64,000 bases of DNA from Pedobacter cryoconitis (GTDB taxonomy: Bacteria > Bacteroidota > Bacteroidia > Sphingobacteriales > Sphingobacteriaceae): NCBI RefSeq assembly GCF_014207135.1, contig NZ_JACHCC010000008.1, positions 62,001 to 126,000 of the forward strand. Direction: 5' to 3'. How positions within the stretch are numbered: the first letter of the stretch is position 1; each line of letters begins with the position of its first letter. The translations under genes and the position numbers were made by a program. Below, piece by piece: positions 50,877-59,593 of this stretch. Below the pieces are notes generated by a model that made no database searches, had not been told where the DNA came from, and was given only the letters and a program-made list of their open reading frames with translations.

Positions 50877-51695
50877 ATGTTCTCTCATCTTAACGCCGAT
50901 GTTAACACTCGGGCAATCTTAAAAAAAACTTGTGTTTTTGTTCTTACACTCGCAACTACAATCAGCTTAACAAATGTGGCAATTGCACAGGGTATCCAAA
51001 AGAAAGAACATACCAACAAATTTACAGACTCATTAAAAAACAGGATTGAAGTTGGTATAAACGGAGGTCTTAGCCTCAATCAATTTACAAAAGGGCAACC
51101 TCAGACCAGTTCAAATACCGGTTATACTGCCGGCCTGCTGATCAACTACAGATTACCCAAAAACTTAAGTTTACAGCTGGAAATAAACGCGCTTCAGCAA
51201 GGAGGCAGAATGATCCGTTTTAAGGATGATACCAGAATTGGCCTGCCGGAAAGTTTTAACAGCAAAAATGTTAAAAACAGCTCATACCTACTTAATAGTA
51301 TAGAGGTTCCATTATTAATCAATTATACTTTTAAAATAAAACCTACCTGGAAACCTTCAGTGTACCTTGGCGGAAGTTACGCCTACACTTACAATGTAAG
51401 TGAAAAGTATCAAAAAACAGGTGACCTGCTTCCAGGAGAAGATATTATAGCCACTGTCAGCGGATCACAAAATGCAACCAATTTGTTTAACACCTCCAGA
51501 TTTAACTTAATCGTTGGTGCCAATGCAAAATTGCCACTGATTTATAAGTTCATGTTGCTGATAGACTTCAGATATTTAAAAGGGTTAACTCCTGCCAGGG
51601 AAAACTATTCTTATATCGAAAAAACCGGCTTTGGAAGCGATATCAAAACTAATTCTTTCCTGACCAGGATAGGAATTACCATGCCTTTGAAGTAA
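50877..51695 (+). CDS. PorT-like outer membrane beta-barrel protein
   Basis: 272 aa. Signal with hydrophobic core (CVFVLTLATTISLTNVAIAQ). The mature barrel begins VGINGGLSLNQF and goes through repeated strands (GLLINYRLPKNLSLQLEINA, VPLLINYTFKIKPTWKPSVY, LGGSYAYTYN) to a final RIGITMPLK. This is the OMP_b-brl_2/PorT family of Bacteroidota. It is followed after 38 bp by a large lipoprotein gene on the same strand; the pair may build a surface complex. Confidence 0.78.
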   Translation: MFSHLNADVNTRAILKKTCVFVLTLATTISLTNVAIAQGIQKKEHTNKFTDSLKNRIEVGINGGLSLNQFTKGQPQTSSNTGYTAGLLINYRLPKNLSLQLEINALQQGGRMIRFKDDTRIGLPESFNSKNVKNSSYLLNSIEVPLLINYTFKIKPTWKPSVYLGGSYAYTYNVSEKYQKTGDLLPGEDIIATVSGSQNATNLFNTSRFNLIVGANAKLPLIYKFMLLIDFRYLKGLTPARENYSYIEKTGFGSDIKTNSFLTRIGITMPLK

Positions 51696-51733
51696 ACACC
51701 CCTCCCCCTAATCAAACAAATAAACAAGCACAT

Positions 51734-53179
51734 ATGAAGTCAAAATTTACTATTTTAACGATGGTGTCGTTCGCCATTCTTATAGCAGGTTGCAGTAAGA
51801 ATGAATTTAATGAACGTGACGCTATAAACGCACAAAAAGAATTGCTGAACCTTAAATATCAGCATGAAATTGATCTTGAAACCCTAAAACAAAAGGGTGT
51901 AAATGCCCTGCAACAATTGGTTAATGATGCTGCACTGGCACAACTCAAATTGAGTGACAGTTTGAGAACCAATAGTGATATTGCTGCAAGAAAACAAGAC
52001 TATACAGTAACAGTTGTCGATGTTTTGACCAATAGCCCTGTCTCGGATGCAGATGTCACAGTATCTTCACAAGGAAAATTATATACAGCGAAAACAAATG
52101 TTCAGGGTTCTGTAACGTTTACTTCTCTCTATTTATTTCCGACAAGTCCCTTCCTGATATCTAAAACTGGTTATGCAGCTACGCAGATACTACAGCAAAA
52201 CATTGCTTACGGTACAATAAAGCTTTGGAATACTGCGGATGTGACGAATGAAATTTTAGGTAATCTGTATATTGAAACAGATCTGACAAACAATACGTCA
52301 GAAAAAGTAGGAGCTAATGTTTTAGTTACAGCTTCAACAAGTATCCCAAATGGTCAGAATAACCAATATAACCAACCTGGATATTATAATGTGTATTTTC
52401 CAACATACACCAAAGCAGACGGTAGTTACTCTATCAAGGTACCAGCTGCACCGAATACATACAATTTGTCATTTGAGCAAATTACAGCTGACCAGAAACT
52501 TTTTGTAAATTCAACAGATGAGGATCCTATTCAATCATTCCCTAGTAGTTTACCCCGTGTAACTACTATTAAAACCTATTTTAACGTAAATAGCTACAGT
52601 GTCGGCATCCCAAATGTAACTAACTATTATTATTTCAAATTTGCTCCTGACAAAACCGGAAAAGTATTATATATACCTGGTAATCAACCTAATTACAATT
52701 ACAACCAGGTTTTACTATCCTCTACTGGCGATAAGTTCCAGATTGAAAGACTTAATGTAAATAACAATTACTATAATAATTTCGATGTATCGAACTTCAA
52801 TTATGATCCGAATACTAAAGTTGACGTAGAAATGATAGATGTGGTAGGGAACCTCATACAATCTGCTCCAAAATTAGCGGCTCTTGCAAATTCAAATGGA
52901 AAGTTAAGTAATTATTATTCTCCTGAAGGCGGAAATGGTTACGTACATCTTAAAAGAGATGATACAGGTGTTATAGTGCCAAATGCGAAAGGTCTAATAT
53001 TAAAAGCTACTTCTTACGATAGCTATAATAACACTTACAATTTAAACTTCACAAGCAACCTTAATACAGCAAACAACCGCTATAATTCGAACAGCATCCA
53101 GCTCATTAACAAAGGAGATAAAAAAGCAGTTAATTTTTACTATGGTTCTGGAGATAGCAGAGTAAAACAAGCTAATTAA
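51734..53179 (+). CDS. Surface lipoprotein with carboxypeptidase-regulatory-like domain
   Basis: 481 aa. Lipobox IAGC near residue 19. Residues 25-80 form a helical, coiled-coil-like stalk (AINAQKELLNLKYQHEIDLE). Then comes a carboxypeptidase regulatory-like (prealbumin-type) beta fold, with VTVVDVLTNSPVSDADVTVS and TAKTNVQGSVTFTSLYLF. A second beta module follows, with Tyr/Asn-rich repeats (NYNYNQV, NVNNNYYNNFDVSNFNYDPN) to the end. Likely exposed on the outer membrane. It follows the PorT-like barrel. Function unknown. Confidence 0.72.
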   Translation: MKSKFTILTMVSFAILIAGCSKNEFNERDAINAQKELLNLKYQHEIDLETLKQKGVNALQQLVNDAALAQLKLSDSLRTNSDIAARKQDYTVTVVDVLTNSPVSDADVTVSSQGKLYTAKTNVQGSVTFTSLYLFPTSPFLISKTGYAATQILQQNIAYGTIKLWNTADVTNEILGNLYIETDLTNNTSEKVGANVLVTASTSIPNGQNNQYNQPGYYNVYFPTYTKADGSYSIKVPAAPNTYNLSFEQITADQKLFVNSTDEDPIQSFPSSLPRVTTIKTYFNVNSYSVGIPNVTNYYYFKFAPDKTGKVLYIPGNQPNYNYNQVLLSSTGDKFQIERLNVNNNYYNNFDVSNFNYDPNTKVDVEMIDVVGNLIQSAPKLAALANSNGKLSNYYSPEGGNGYVHLKRDDTGVIVPNAKGLILKATSYDSYNNTYNLNFTSNLNTANNRYNSNSIQLINKGDKKAVNFYYGSGDSRVKQAN

Positions 53180-53203
53180 TACTGTCTTATCATTTAAGAA
53201 TAC

Positions 53204-53236
53204 AAACCCCTGTTTCCTAACATGAAACAGGGGTTT
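53204..53236. terminator. Terminator between the surface lipoprotein and GNAT genes
   Basis: Perfect 13-bp arms (AAACCCCTGTTTC / GAAACAGGGGTTT) with a 7-nt loop, followed by TATA; genes converge. Confidence 0.75.
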
Positions 53237-53243
53237 TATATTT

Positions 53244-53654
53244 CTATCTGGAAAGCAGATCCTTTTGCATCACAACAAAGGCAACTCCATCCTTTATGAA
53301 ATGCCTGCTGGTCTTTATCATTCCGAATTTCTCATAGAAAGGTGCTTTATCCAGCCTGGCATTACACCACAGCATATTCACCCCGCAATTCACCGCCTCT
53401 TCCATCATATGCAATAAAAGTTTACCCCCATAACCTTTCCCCTGCTCCTTTGCGTCGGTTGCAAATTTTCTGAATTGGGCCGAATTCCCGTCAATAAAGA
53501 GCGAGACAACAGAAACCAGTTGATCCTGATTAAAAAAACCAAAATGAATTCCTTTTTCGTCATCTTCAAGTTTGATATAATCAATTGGTTGATCCGGCCA
53601 CATTACCCTTTGTCTTAAGGCCCAGGTATCGGCAGCATTAATTTCTCTGATCAC
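53244..53654 (-). CDS. GNAT-family N-acetyltransferase
   Basis: 136 aa. The acetyl-CoA-binding loop is KFATDAKEQGKGYGGKLLLH (Q/R-x-x-G-x-G/A pattern in EQGKGYGG), the next strand carries NMLWCNARLDKAPFYEKFGM, the usual GNAT end with Phe-Tyr at the C-terminal helix. Acetylates an amine; the substrate is open. Lies 2 bp after the GyrI-like gene, so they are one unit. Confidence 0.85.
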   Translation of the reverse strand: MIREINAADTWALRQRVMWPDQPIDYIKLEDDEKGIHFGFFNQDQLVSVVSLFIDGNSAQFRKFATDAKEQGKGYGGKLLLHMMEEAVNCGVNMLWCNARLDKAPFYEKFGMIKTSRHFIKDGVAFVVMQKDLLSR

Positions 53655-53656
53655 TT

Positions 53657-54112
53657 TTAAGGTATAGCTATAAAAATATCAACTTCAGCATTTTCAGGAT
53701 CTGATGTTTTATGTCCATATACTTCAAAATCTGCCGTATAAATTCTTTGTATCCCTGAATTCCAGATTTTCATCCATTCCTGTATAACGATGTAATCGCT
53801 CAATTTCCCTTTAGCTGTAAATTTCATATAATTTCCGCCTTCAATAGAGATACCTTTAAATCCATCCGGAACATTGTTCAGATTAGCTACCCTACAGCCA
53901 AGAATTGTGGTATATGGTTTTGTAAAATCCTTTTCATACTCCGTATAAACGCTATAAACAGTATGATCAATTTTTCCAGGAATCTGTTCGATCATATTTT
54001 CTGATAAAAACCTGTCCCATAACTTAGAAATGTCCGTTGCAGCTTTTTCGTTCTCATTTGTAGTTCTTACAGCTATACCTATAAGATAAAATTGTTCTAC
54101 TGATTCACTCAT
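53657..54112 (-). CDS. GyrI-like / effector-binding domain protein
   Basis: 151 aa. The fold is that of GyrI-like and SOUL/AraC effector-binding domains: FYLIGIAVRTTNENEKAATD, then ISKLWDRFLSEN, YSVYTEYEKDFTKPYTTILG and a C-terminal VDIFIAIP strand. Stand-alone members bind drugs or other hydrophobic compounds, and some act as hydrolases. No DNA-binding domain is present. Co-transcribed with the GNAT gene. Confidence 0.78.
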   Translation of the reverse strand: MSESVEQFYLIGIAVRTTNENEKAATDISKLWDRFLSENMIEQIPGKIDHTVYSVYTEYEKDFTKPYTTILGCRVANLNNVPDGFKGISIEGGNYMKFTAKGKLSDYIVIQEWMKIWNSGIQRIYTADFEVYGHKTSDPENAEVDIFIAIP

Positions 54113-54286
54113 TTTTTAAATATTTATTAGGTCACGAAATTAGCACTGCTAATGACAACCCTATGTCAGCAGGGATAAATTTAGCTTATTTTGGGTCATA
54201 TGACCCTGTAATTATGATGTGTTCTAAATTAAATTGCAACTCAATTCAATTCTGATTAGCAAAGGACTATCCTAAATTATATAAAT
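54113..54286. other. Short divergent spacer
   Basis: About 170 bp between the GyrI-like gene and the first methyltransferase gene. No clear promoter consensus is seen on either strand. Confidence 0.35.
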
Positions 54287-55060
54287 ATGAACAATAGATT
54301 ATACAGAGAATTCGCTCCTTACTATGCAGCAGCGAGTGGTGATAGAGATTTCAAAAACCAGCTGGCCAGCATACTGAGTACCTATACACCAGAAAGTCCC
54401 TGCAACTCCTTCCTCGAATTATTTGCTGGTCAGGCCGTCCACAGTCTGGAAGCCCAGGAAAATCAGGATCTTGATGTCTGGGCCTTAGATTCCAGCCGTG
54501 AAATGAAACAACTGGCCATCAAAAACGGATTCAAAAACCCCAACCAATATATCCTGGGGAACCTGCCAGAATCAATTTTAAAACTTTCAGAAAAAACAAA
54601 GTTTGATTGTATCACCTGTCTGTATAATGGTTTGAGCAATTTAACTACACGGGAAGTATATGAATTGTTATCGAATAGCCAACAGCTATTGAATACCCAC
54701 GGCAAAATATTCATAGAAATGCATGATGTCGCCTATATCATGGAATACATAACAGATCCACAAATTCATTTTACCGAAACACAAACTACAGAAGGTGAAT
54801 CCTTTAAGTATGCATGGCCAAGTGGAAAAATCAAATGGGACAATTACAGTTATACTGCAAAAGTACCTGTACAATTTCTTATTCCAACCTCAAAACGCAC
54901 CGATACTATTGAATTCACTTCAATTGAACGTATTTACAGTGTTGATGAAGTCAGATTCATGGCCGGATTGCTGGATTATAATTGCAGGATATTAACCGAA
55001 GACCCATTATGGCAAATAAACTTCGCCGGAGAAATCATTCTGGAACTGTCTCTTAAATAA
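54287..55060 (+). CDS. Class I SAM-dependent methyltransferase (1)
   Basis: 257 aa. A Rossmann-like SAM-binding core: SFLELFAGQAVHSLEAQENQ (motif I with E-x-F-A-G), LDVWALDSSREMKQLAIKNG (acidic residue binding the ribose), FDCITCLYNGLSNLTTREVY. The N-terminus (YREFAPYYAAASGD) and the C-terminal beta sheet with a Trp-rich loop are as in methyltransferases of unknown target in Bacteroidota. A terminator follows at 55075-55100. Confidence 0.82.
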   Translation: MNNRLYREFAPYYAAASGDRDFKNQLASILSTYTPESPCNSFLELFAGQAVHSLEAQENQDLDVWALDSSREMKQLAIKNGFKNPNQYILGNLPESILKLSEKTKFDCITCLYNGLSNLTTREVYELLSNSQQLLNTHGKIFIEMHDVAYIMEYITDPQIHFTETQTTEGESFKYAWPSGKIKWDNYSYTAKVPVQFLIPTSKRTDTIEFTSIERIYSVDEVRFMAGLLDYNCRILTEDPLWQINFAGEIILELSLK

Positions 55061-55074
55061 ATACATCTACCTGC

Positions 55075-55100
55075 AAGAGCCCCAATAACAAGGGGTTCTT
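55075..55100 (+). terminator. Terminator after methyltransferase 1
   Basis: Arms AAGAGCCCC / GGGGTTCTT (9 bp with one G-T pair), 8-nt loop, followed by TGTTCC. Confidence 0.45.
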
Positions 55101-55150
55101 TGTTCCGTTTTTAGGCAAAAAAGCATAAAAATGTATAGCTTTGCTTATCT

Positions 55151-55888
55151 ATGAAACAGAATAAATACGATGATCCTCAGTTCTTTGCCAATTACAGCCT
55201 GATGCCACGCTCTGTCGATGGACTGAACGCTGCAGGGGAATGGCATACTTTCAGGGATATGCTACCCACGCTTCAGGATAAAAAAGTACTTGATCTGGGT
55301 TGCGGTTTTGGCTGGCATTGTCTTTATGCACGTGAACAACAGGCCCGGGCAGTAGTTGGTGTTGATCTTTCAGAGAATATGCTCGCCAGAGCAAGAAAAA
55401 GCACTGATGACCCAGCCATTGAATACCATCAGCTGGCTATAGAAGATATTAATTTTACAGCAGAAGAATTCGATGTAGTAATCAGCTCACTGGCCTTTCA
55501 TTATGTAGAGAACTTTGCGCAGGTTTGCCAGAAAGTTGGCCATAGTCTTCAACCAGGCGGTTCATTTGTCTTTTCAGTTGAACACCCGGTTTTCACTGCC
55601 ATGGCAACACAAGACTGGTATTATGATGAAAATGGTAAACGTTTACACTGGCCGGTTGATGGTTATCAGCAGCAAGGCCAGCGTATCGCCAGATTTCTCG
55701 ATCATGATGTGGTCAAATATCACCGGACTATAGAATCGTATCTGAATGACCTGATTGATTCCGGTTTTCGGATCACCAGAATTTCAGAACCACAGCCATC
55801 TCAGGAAGTATTAGACAAACATCCTGAAATGCAGGATGAAACACGCCGCCCTATTTTCCTGATGATCGCTGCGGTCAAAGATAAATAA
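55151..55888 (+). CDS. Class I SAM-dependent methyltransferase (2)
   Basis: 245 aa. Motif I is KVLDLGCGFGWHCLYA, followed by AVVGVDLSENMLARAR and EEFDVVISSLAFHYVENFAQ. The C-terminal part carries HPVFTAM, WPVDGYQQQG and the RTIESYLNDL helix of ubiE/SAM-dependent methyltransferases that act on small molecules. A short peptide separates it from the aldo-keto reductase gene (convergent, 6 bp). Not related in sequence to methyltransferase 1 beyond the fold. Confidence 0.88.
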   Translation: MKQNKYDDPQFFANYSLMPRSVDGLNAAGEWHTFRDMLPTLQDKKVLDLGCGFGWHCLYAREQQARAVVGVDLSENMLARARKSTDDPAIEYHQLAIEDINFTAEEFDVVISSLAFHYVENFAQVCQKVGHSLQPGGSFVFSVEHPVFTAMATQDWYYDENGKRLHWPVDGYQQQGQRIARFLDHDVVKYHRTIESYLNDLIDSGFRITRISEPQPSQEVLDKHPEMQDETRRPIFLMIAAVKDK

Positions 55889-55894
55889 GAACCT

Positions 55895-56986
55895 TTAATA
55901 TACCTCTTTACTATCTTTTGGTAGTAAAGGGGGTACCATAGAACTAATTCCATTGATGTTTGCCCCGGCCTGTCCCATATGTCCGGCCCGTTCACGAAGA
56001 AATGGTATCGGGAAGCTTAAAGCAGGTTCTGATAACTTATCCAGCGAAGCAATATCATTCTTTGTCAGTTCTACTTTCAGAGATTGCAGATTCTGGTTAA
56101 GCTGATCCATAGTCCTTGCCCCAATTAACGAAGAGGTCACTCCCGGGCGACTATTTACCCAAGCCAGGGCTATACCGGCAGGCGTTGTTTCTTTTTCTTC
56201 TGCCAGTTCCACCAGACGGTCAATCACACGATAAGTGTCTTCCGGGAACTCCGCTCCTGTTTCTGTACCATTCCGGCCGCTCACCAGCTGACCTTTATTC
56301 TCTCTGGTATATTTGCCGCTTAAAACTCCTCCTTTTAATGGCGACCAGGGCATAACACCTAAACCAAGATCCTGCGCCATAGGAATAAGTTCACCCTCTA
56401 CTGTCCTTTCCAGCAATGAGTATTCTATCTGTAAACCAGTGAAAGAACTCCATCCCCTGAACCGGGCAATCGTTTGTGCCTGCGCTACTTTCCATGCCGG
56501 TGTATCAGATACAGCAATATAACGGACCTTGCCCGAAGTGACCAGATCATGTAAAGCAGACATGGTTTCCTCAATAGGTGTATAAGGATCAAAAGCATGC
56601 ATCCAGTACAGGTCTATAAAATCAGTTTGTAATCTTCTCAGTGAATTTTCAAGAGAGGAGATAATTGTTTTTCTGCTGGCCCCTCCGGCATTCGGATCAC
56701 CTGGATAAAGATTACAGAAAAACTTGGTAGAAAGCACCAGCTGATCCCTTCTTACATCCGATTTTTTCAAATAATCCCCGATTATTTTTTCCGAATGACC
56801 TTTAGTGTAAACATTAGCTGTATCGATGATATTACCACCCTGCCCAATATATGCTGAAATAATTGCCTCAGAATCTGCTGGAGTAGAACCCCAGCCCCAG
56901 TCTTCACCAAATGTCATTGCGCCCAATGTCAGAGGGCTAACCCTTAACCCCGATTTACCCAGGGTTCTGTAATTTGTTAAATCCAT
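55895..56986 (-). CDS. Aldo-keto reductase
   Basis: 363 aa. Catalytic tetrad: Asp in IIDTANVYTKG (with Tyr), Lys in LVLSTKF, His in YWMHAFDP. GLRVSPLTLGAMTFG opens the barrel and the NADP-binding part has SLIGARTMDQLNQNL. This is the AKR family with about 340-residue members (tas/YajO-like), which reduces aldehydes or ketones with NADPH. A 32-residue C-terminal tail after the core is somewhat longer than usual. Confidence 0.9.
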   Translation of the reverse strand: MDLTNYRTLGKSGLRVSPLTLGAMTFGEDWGWGSTPADSEAIISAYIGQGGNIIDTANVYTKGHSEKIIGDYLKKSDVRRDQLVLSTKFFCNLYPGDPNAGGASRKTIISSLENSLRRLQTDFIDLYWMHAFDPYTPIEETMSALHDLVTSGKVRYIAVSDTPAWKVAQAQTIARFRGWSSFTGLQIEYSLLERTVEGELIPMAQDLGLGVMPWSPLKGGVLSGKYTRENKGQLVSGRNGTETGAEFPEDTYRVIDRLVELAEEKETTPAGIALAWVNSRPGVTSSLIGARTMDQLNQNLQSLKVELTKNDIASLDKLSEPALSFPIPFLRERAGHMGQAGANINGISSMVPPLLPKDSKEVY

Positions 56987-57122
56987 AATTTTTATTTTTC
57001 CGGAGCAACAGAGAACCGGTATATAAAATTAGGATGAACCCGATCTTACAGATTGTGTAAATCAAACCGATAATAGCAAAAATCAAACATGGCCTGAAAA
57101 CTATCCCTGATCGTTACCCGTA

Positions 57123-58358
57123 TCAGGGTTTTGCCCAGAAGTAAGCCGCATTGTTTGTCGCATAATTTATTCTGGTTTTTGATTCCGATTGATCTCCTTT
57201 CAGCGTAGTATAGCTTCCCGGAAATAAATCTATAATCACATAGGGTTGTTTTCCACTTCCTGAAGTTTCCAGATCCCATTCACTTTTAGCTGCACAATTT
57301 ATCCAGAACAAATTCTTGGACATATAATAATCCAGGTAATGCGCTTTAGTCTGTTTTTCCTGGTTATTCCAGTTGGCATCAGCATTCACCGATAACTCTT
57401 CACCCTTAACCAGTTTGTCCCTCACCTCTTCAATACTGAGTAAATTCCCTTTTTCATCACTGACAAAGGCATTAAAAGTAGGGTCCATCCAAACCCATTT
57501 ATTCAATGTTTCTGACCAGACTACATTAATGACATGACAATCAAAATCAGCAGTATCTTTAGGCATGCAGGTGACCACTCTTGATTTAAACCCGACAGCC
57601 TGATAAGTGTCTCTTAATGCCGTAGCCATCATTCTGCAATTGACCCCACGATTTTCCTTTTGACAGATTTCAATTAAATCCACCGCATTTTTTTGTTTTG
57701 GGTTGTCTGCATTTCCGTCATGCCTGATGGTATTATGTATCCACAAAAGCAGGTTTTTGATTTTTGATATTTCGTCTCCGTTTCCACTTATAGAATCCAG
57801 CTTAAACTGCTTTCTGAATTTAACCAGTTCCGGAGCATTGACATCCTGATAGCTAAAGATCTGGGAGGTGGCTCTTTGATCCTGATTATTATAGGCACCC
57901 GAATTTTTCAGGATATAACCAAAATCGCCTTTCTCCCGTATTTTTAATAATACAACCTTAAAAGCTTCTTCACTGCGCAAACCATCAAGATCAGTATCTT
58001 CCATGGTATGTTTGTAATTGGTGTACCCGCTCTGAAAAGCACTGTCCAGGTAGAGAATAGCCCTGGCCTTATCCCCATCTAAAGCCGTGTAACAAGACAG
58101 ATTATAATATTGATTTGGCACTATACCACTATATTTTTGCTGTACTTCAACCGGTAATTTCCTGAAATCCATACCAAACCGGAGGGTGCCGGCAATAGCA
58201 GTTTTATAATCTTTGTTGTCCACCGCTGCCTTTATTTCTTTGACAGCGGCCTTATATAGCTGGTCTAATTCTTTTTCTTCCTTTGAAGCTGTCTGACTGT
58301 AAACAGTAAAACCACTCAGACAAATTACAGTTAGCAGGGTAAGTAGTTTTTTCATCAT
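57123..58358 (-). CDS. Secreted transglutaminase-like protein
   Basis: 411 aa. Sec signal (LLTLLTVICLSGFTVYSQ). An N-terminal helical region with TPR-like character (residues 25-130) is followed by a transglutaminase core with the catalytic triad order Cys (RGVNCRMMATAL), His (FDCHVINVVW), Asp (WVWMDPTFN). Members of this type in Bacteroidota are likely peptidases or isopeptide-forming enzymes at the cell envelope; the substrate is unknown. Single gene; the stop is 137 bp from the aldo-keto reductase start. Confidence 0.8.
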   Translation of the reverse strand: MMKKLLTLLTVICLSGFTVYSQTASKEEKELDQLYKAAVKEIKAAVDNKDYKTAIAGTLRFGMDFRKLPVEVQQKYSGIVPNQYYNLSCYTALDGDKARAILYLDSAFQSGYTNYKHTMEDTDLDGLRSEEAFKVVLLKIREKGDFGYILKNSGAYNNQDQRATSQIFSYQDVNAPELVKFRKQFKLDSISGNGDEISKIKNLLLWIHNTIRHDGNADNPKQKNAVDLIEICQKENRGVNCRMMATALRDTYQAVGFKSRVVTCMPKDTADFDCHVINVVWSETLNKWVWMDPTFNAFVSDEKGNLLSIEEVRDKLVKGEELSVNADANWNNQEKQTKAHYLDYYMSKNLFWINCAAKSEWDLETSGSGKQPYVIIDLFPGSYTTLKGDQSESKTRINYATNNAAYFWAKP

Positions 58359-58397
58359 ATAAATTAAGTTGGTTTACGACATAGAACCTGGTTAAGG

Positions 58398-58958
58398 TCA
58401 GGACTGAAATAACAAATCAAGGTGTACCTGGCAATTCCCTTTTGCCAGACGGTCTAAAGACACTTTTCCACCCAAAGCCAGCGGAGGAACAAAAAAGAAG
58501 ATCTCATTATTTTCAAGGTGTCCCAATTTTTTCAGTGCTGCCTTAAACAATTTAATCCTTAAGATTTCAGTCATGATGTAACTATCGCACAAATAGCCGT
58601 TAAAAAAATCAACCAGGCTCCAGACGCAGGTCTCTATTTGTTTATAATGCGGATCAAATACACAAACATCCTCATCCACTGCTGTTAATTTCCTATAATA
58701 AAATAACTCTCCGAAACCACTGATAGCTATCGGAACATAATTTGGCACTTTTCGCCCCAGCGTCCTTTCCAGATCATCCTGAAAATCGTCAGGGTTAATC
58801 AGTTCAATCAATCCGTCATTATACTTACCTAACCCTTTTGTACTCCATAAGTTAATGATACTGGAGGGGAGAATATGTGCATAGCGATTCATCAGTTCAC
58901 TTTCTGCTTTAACCGTTAACGTGGGATGATATTTTTTCGAAAAATGAGTTAATGACAT
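58398..58958 (-). CDS. GAD-like / DUF1851 protein (Tdi1-type immunity fold)
   Basis: 186 aa from ATG 58958; an upstream in-frame ATG (59015) would add 19 residues of poor fit. GAD-like N-terminus: LTHFSKKYHPTL, then ILPSSIINLWSTKGLGKYND and GLIELINPDDFQDDL. The second half (FDPHYKQIETCVWSLVDFFN and KKLGHLENNEIFFFVPPLAL) is like DUF1851, with a final LAKGNCQVHLDLLFQ. This combination is known from the T6SS immunity protein Tdi1 and many orphan relatives. No toxin gene is near, so immunity is inferred, not shown. Confidence 0.72.
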   Translation of the reverse strand: MSLTHFSKKYHPTLTVKAESELMNRYAHILPSSIINLWSTKGLGKYNDGLIELINPDDFQDDLERTLGRKVPNYVPIAISGFGELFYYRKLTAVDEDVCVFDPHYKQIETCVWSLVDFFNGYLCDSYIMTEILRIKLFKAALKKLGHLENNEIFFFVPPLALGGKVSLDRLAKGNCQVHLDLLFQS

Positions 58959-59102
58959 AGAGACTGAATCAAATAGTTGTATTATAAATATAGCTTGATT
59001 TTCAGTCCGAAACAACCACTAAAATTGTCTAATTCATACCCCTTCTGATTCCATTCTCTTGTCTATATTTGATTTGTAATAGTTAATCTAAAAACACAAA
59101 CC

Positions 59103-59528
59103 ATGGCAGCACTTAATCCTTATTTAAACTTTGACGGCAATACCGAAGAAGCTTTTAATTTCTACAAATCAGTTTTTGGCACCGAATTTCTGGTTGTATC
59201 CAGATTTAATGAAATGCCTCCGGAATTTCTGCAATCTCCGGAAGACGCTAACAAAATCATGCATATTTCCCTGCCAATCGGAGGAAAAAGTGTGCTGATG
59301 GGTAGTGACAGATCAAGCGCGTTCGGCCCCATGACCAAAGGAGATGATTGCTACATTGCTATCCAGGCGGACAGTGAAGAAGAAGCTACAAAATTATTTA
59401 ACGGTCTTTCCAAAGGTGGTGTAGTGACCATGCCGCTGGAAAAAACCTTCTGGAATGCCTATTTTGGGATGTTTAACGACAAATTTGGAAAACAATGGAT
59501 GATCAACTTTGATTACAATCAAAATTAA
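59103..59528 (+). CDS. PhnB-like VOC protein
   Basis: 141 aa. YLNFDGNTEEAFNFYKSVFG is the standard opening of PhnB-type VOC proteins (glyoxalase/bleomycin-resistance fold). The metal-ligand residues seen in catalytic members are not obvious. The ending KFGKQWMINFDYNQN is typical of the 3-demethylubiquinone-9-methyltransferase-like (DUF899-like naming) subgroup. Role unknown. A strong bidirectional terminator follows. Confidence 0.87.
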   Translation: MAALNPYLNFDGNTEEAFNFYKSVFGTEFLVVSRFNEMPPEFLQSPEDANKIMHISLPIGGKSVLMGSDRSSAFGPMTKGDDCYIAIQADSEEEATKLFNGLSKGGVVTMPLEKTFWNAYFGMFNDKFGKQWMINFDYNQN

Positions 59529-59552
59529 ATCATTTTAACCAGCACACCAGTT

Positions 59553-59588
59553 AAAAAGAGCATCAGCAGAATTGCTGATGCTCTTTTT
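59553..59588. terminator. Bidirectional terminator between VOC and dihydroxyacetone kinase genes
   Basis: Perfect 16-bp arms (AAAAAGAGCATCAGCA / TGCTGATGCTCTTTTT) with a 4-nt loop and a T-run on both sides. Confidence 0.85.
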
Positions 59589-59593
59589 TTGAA

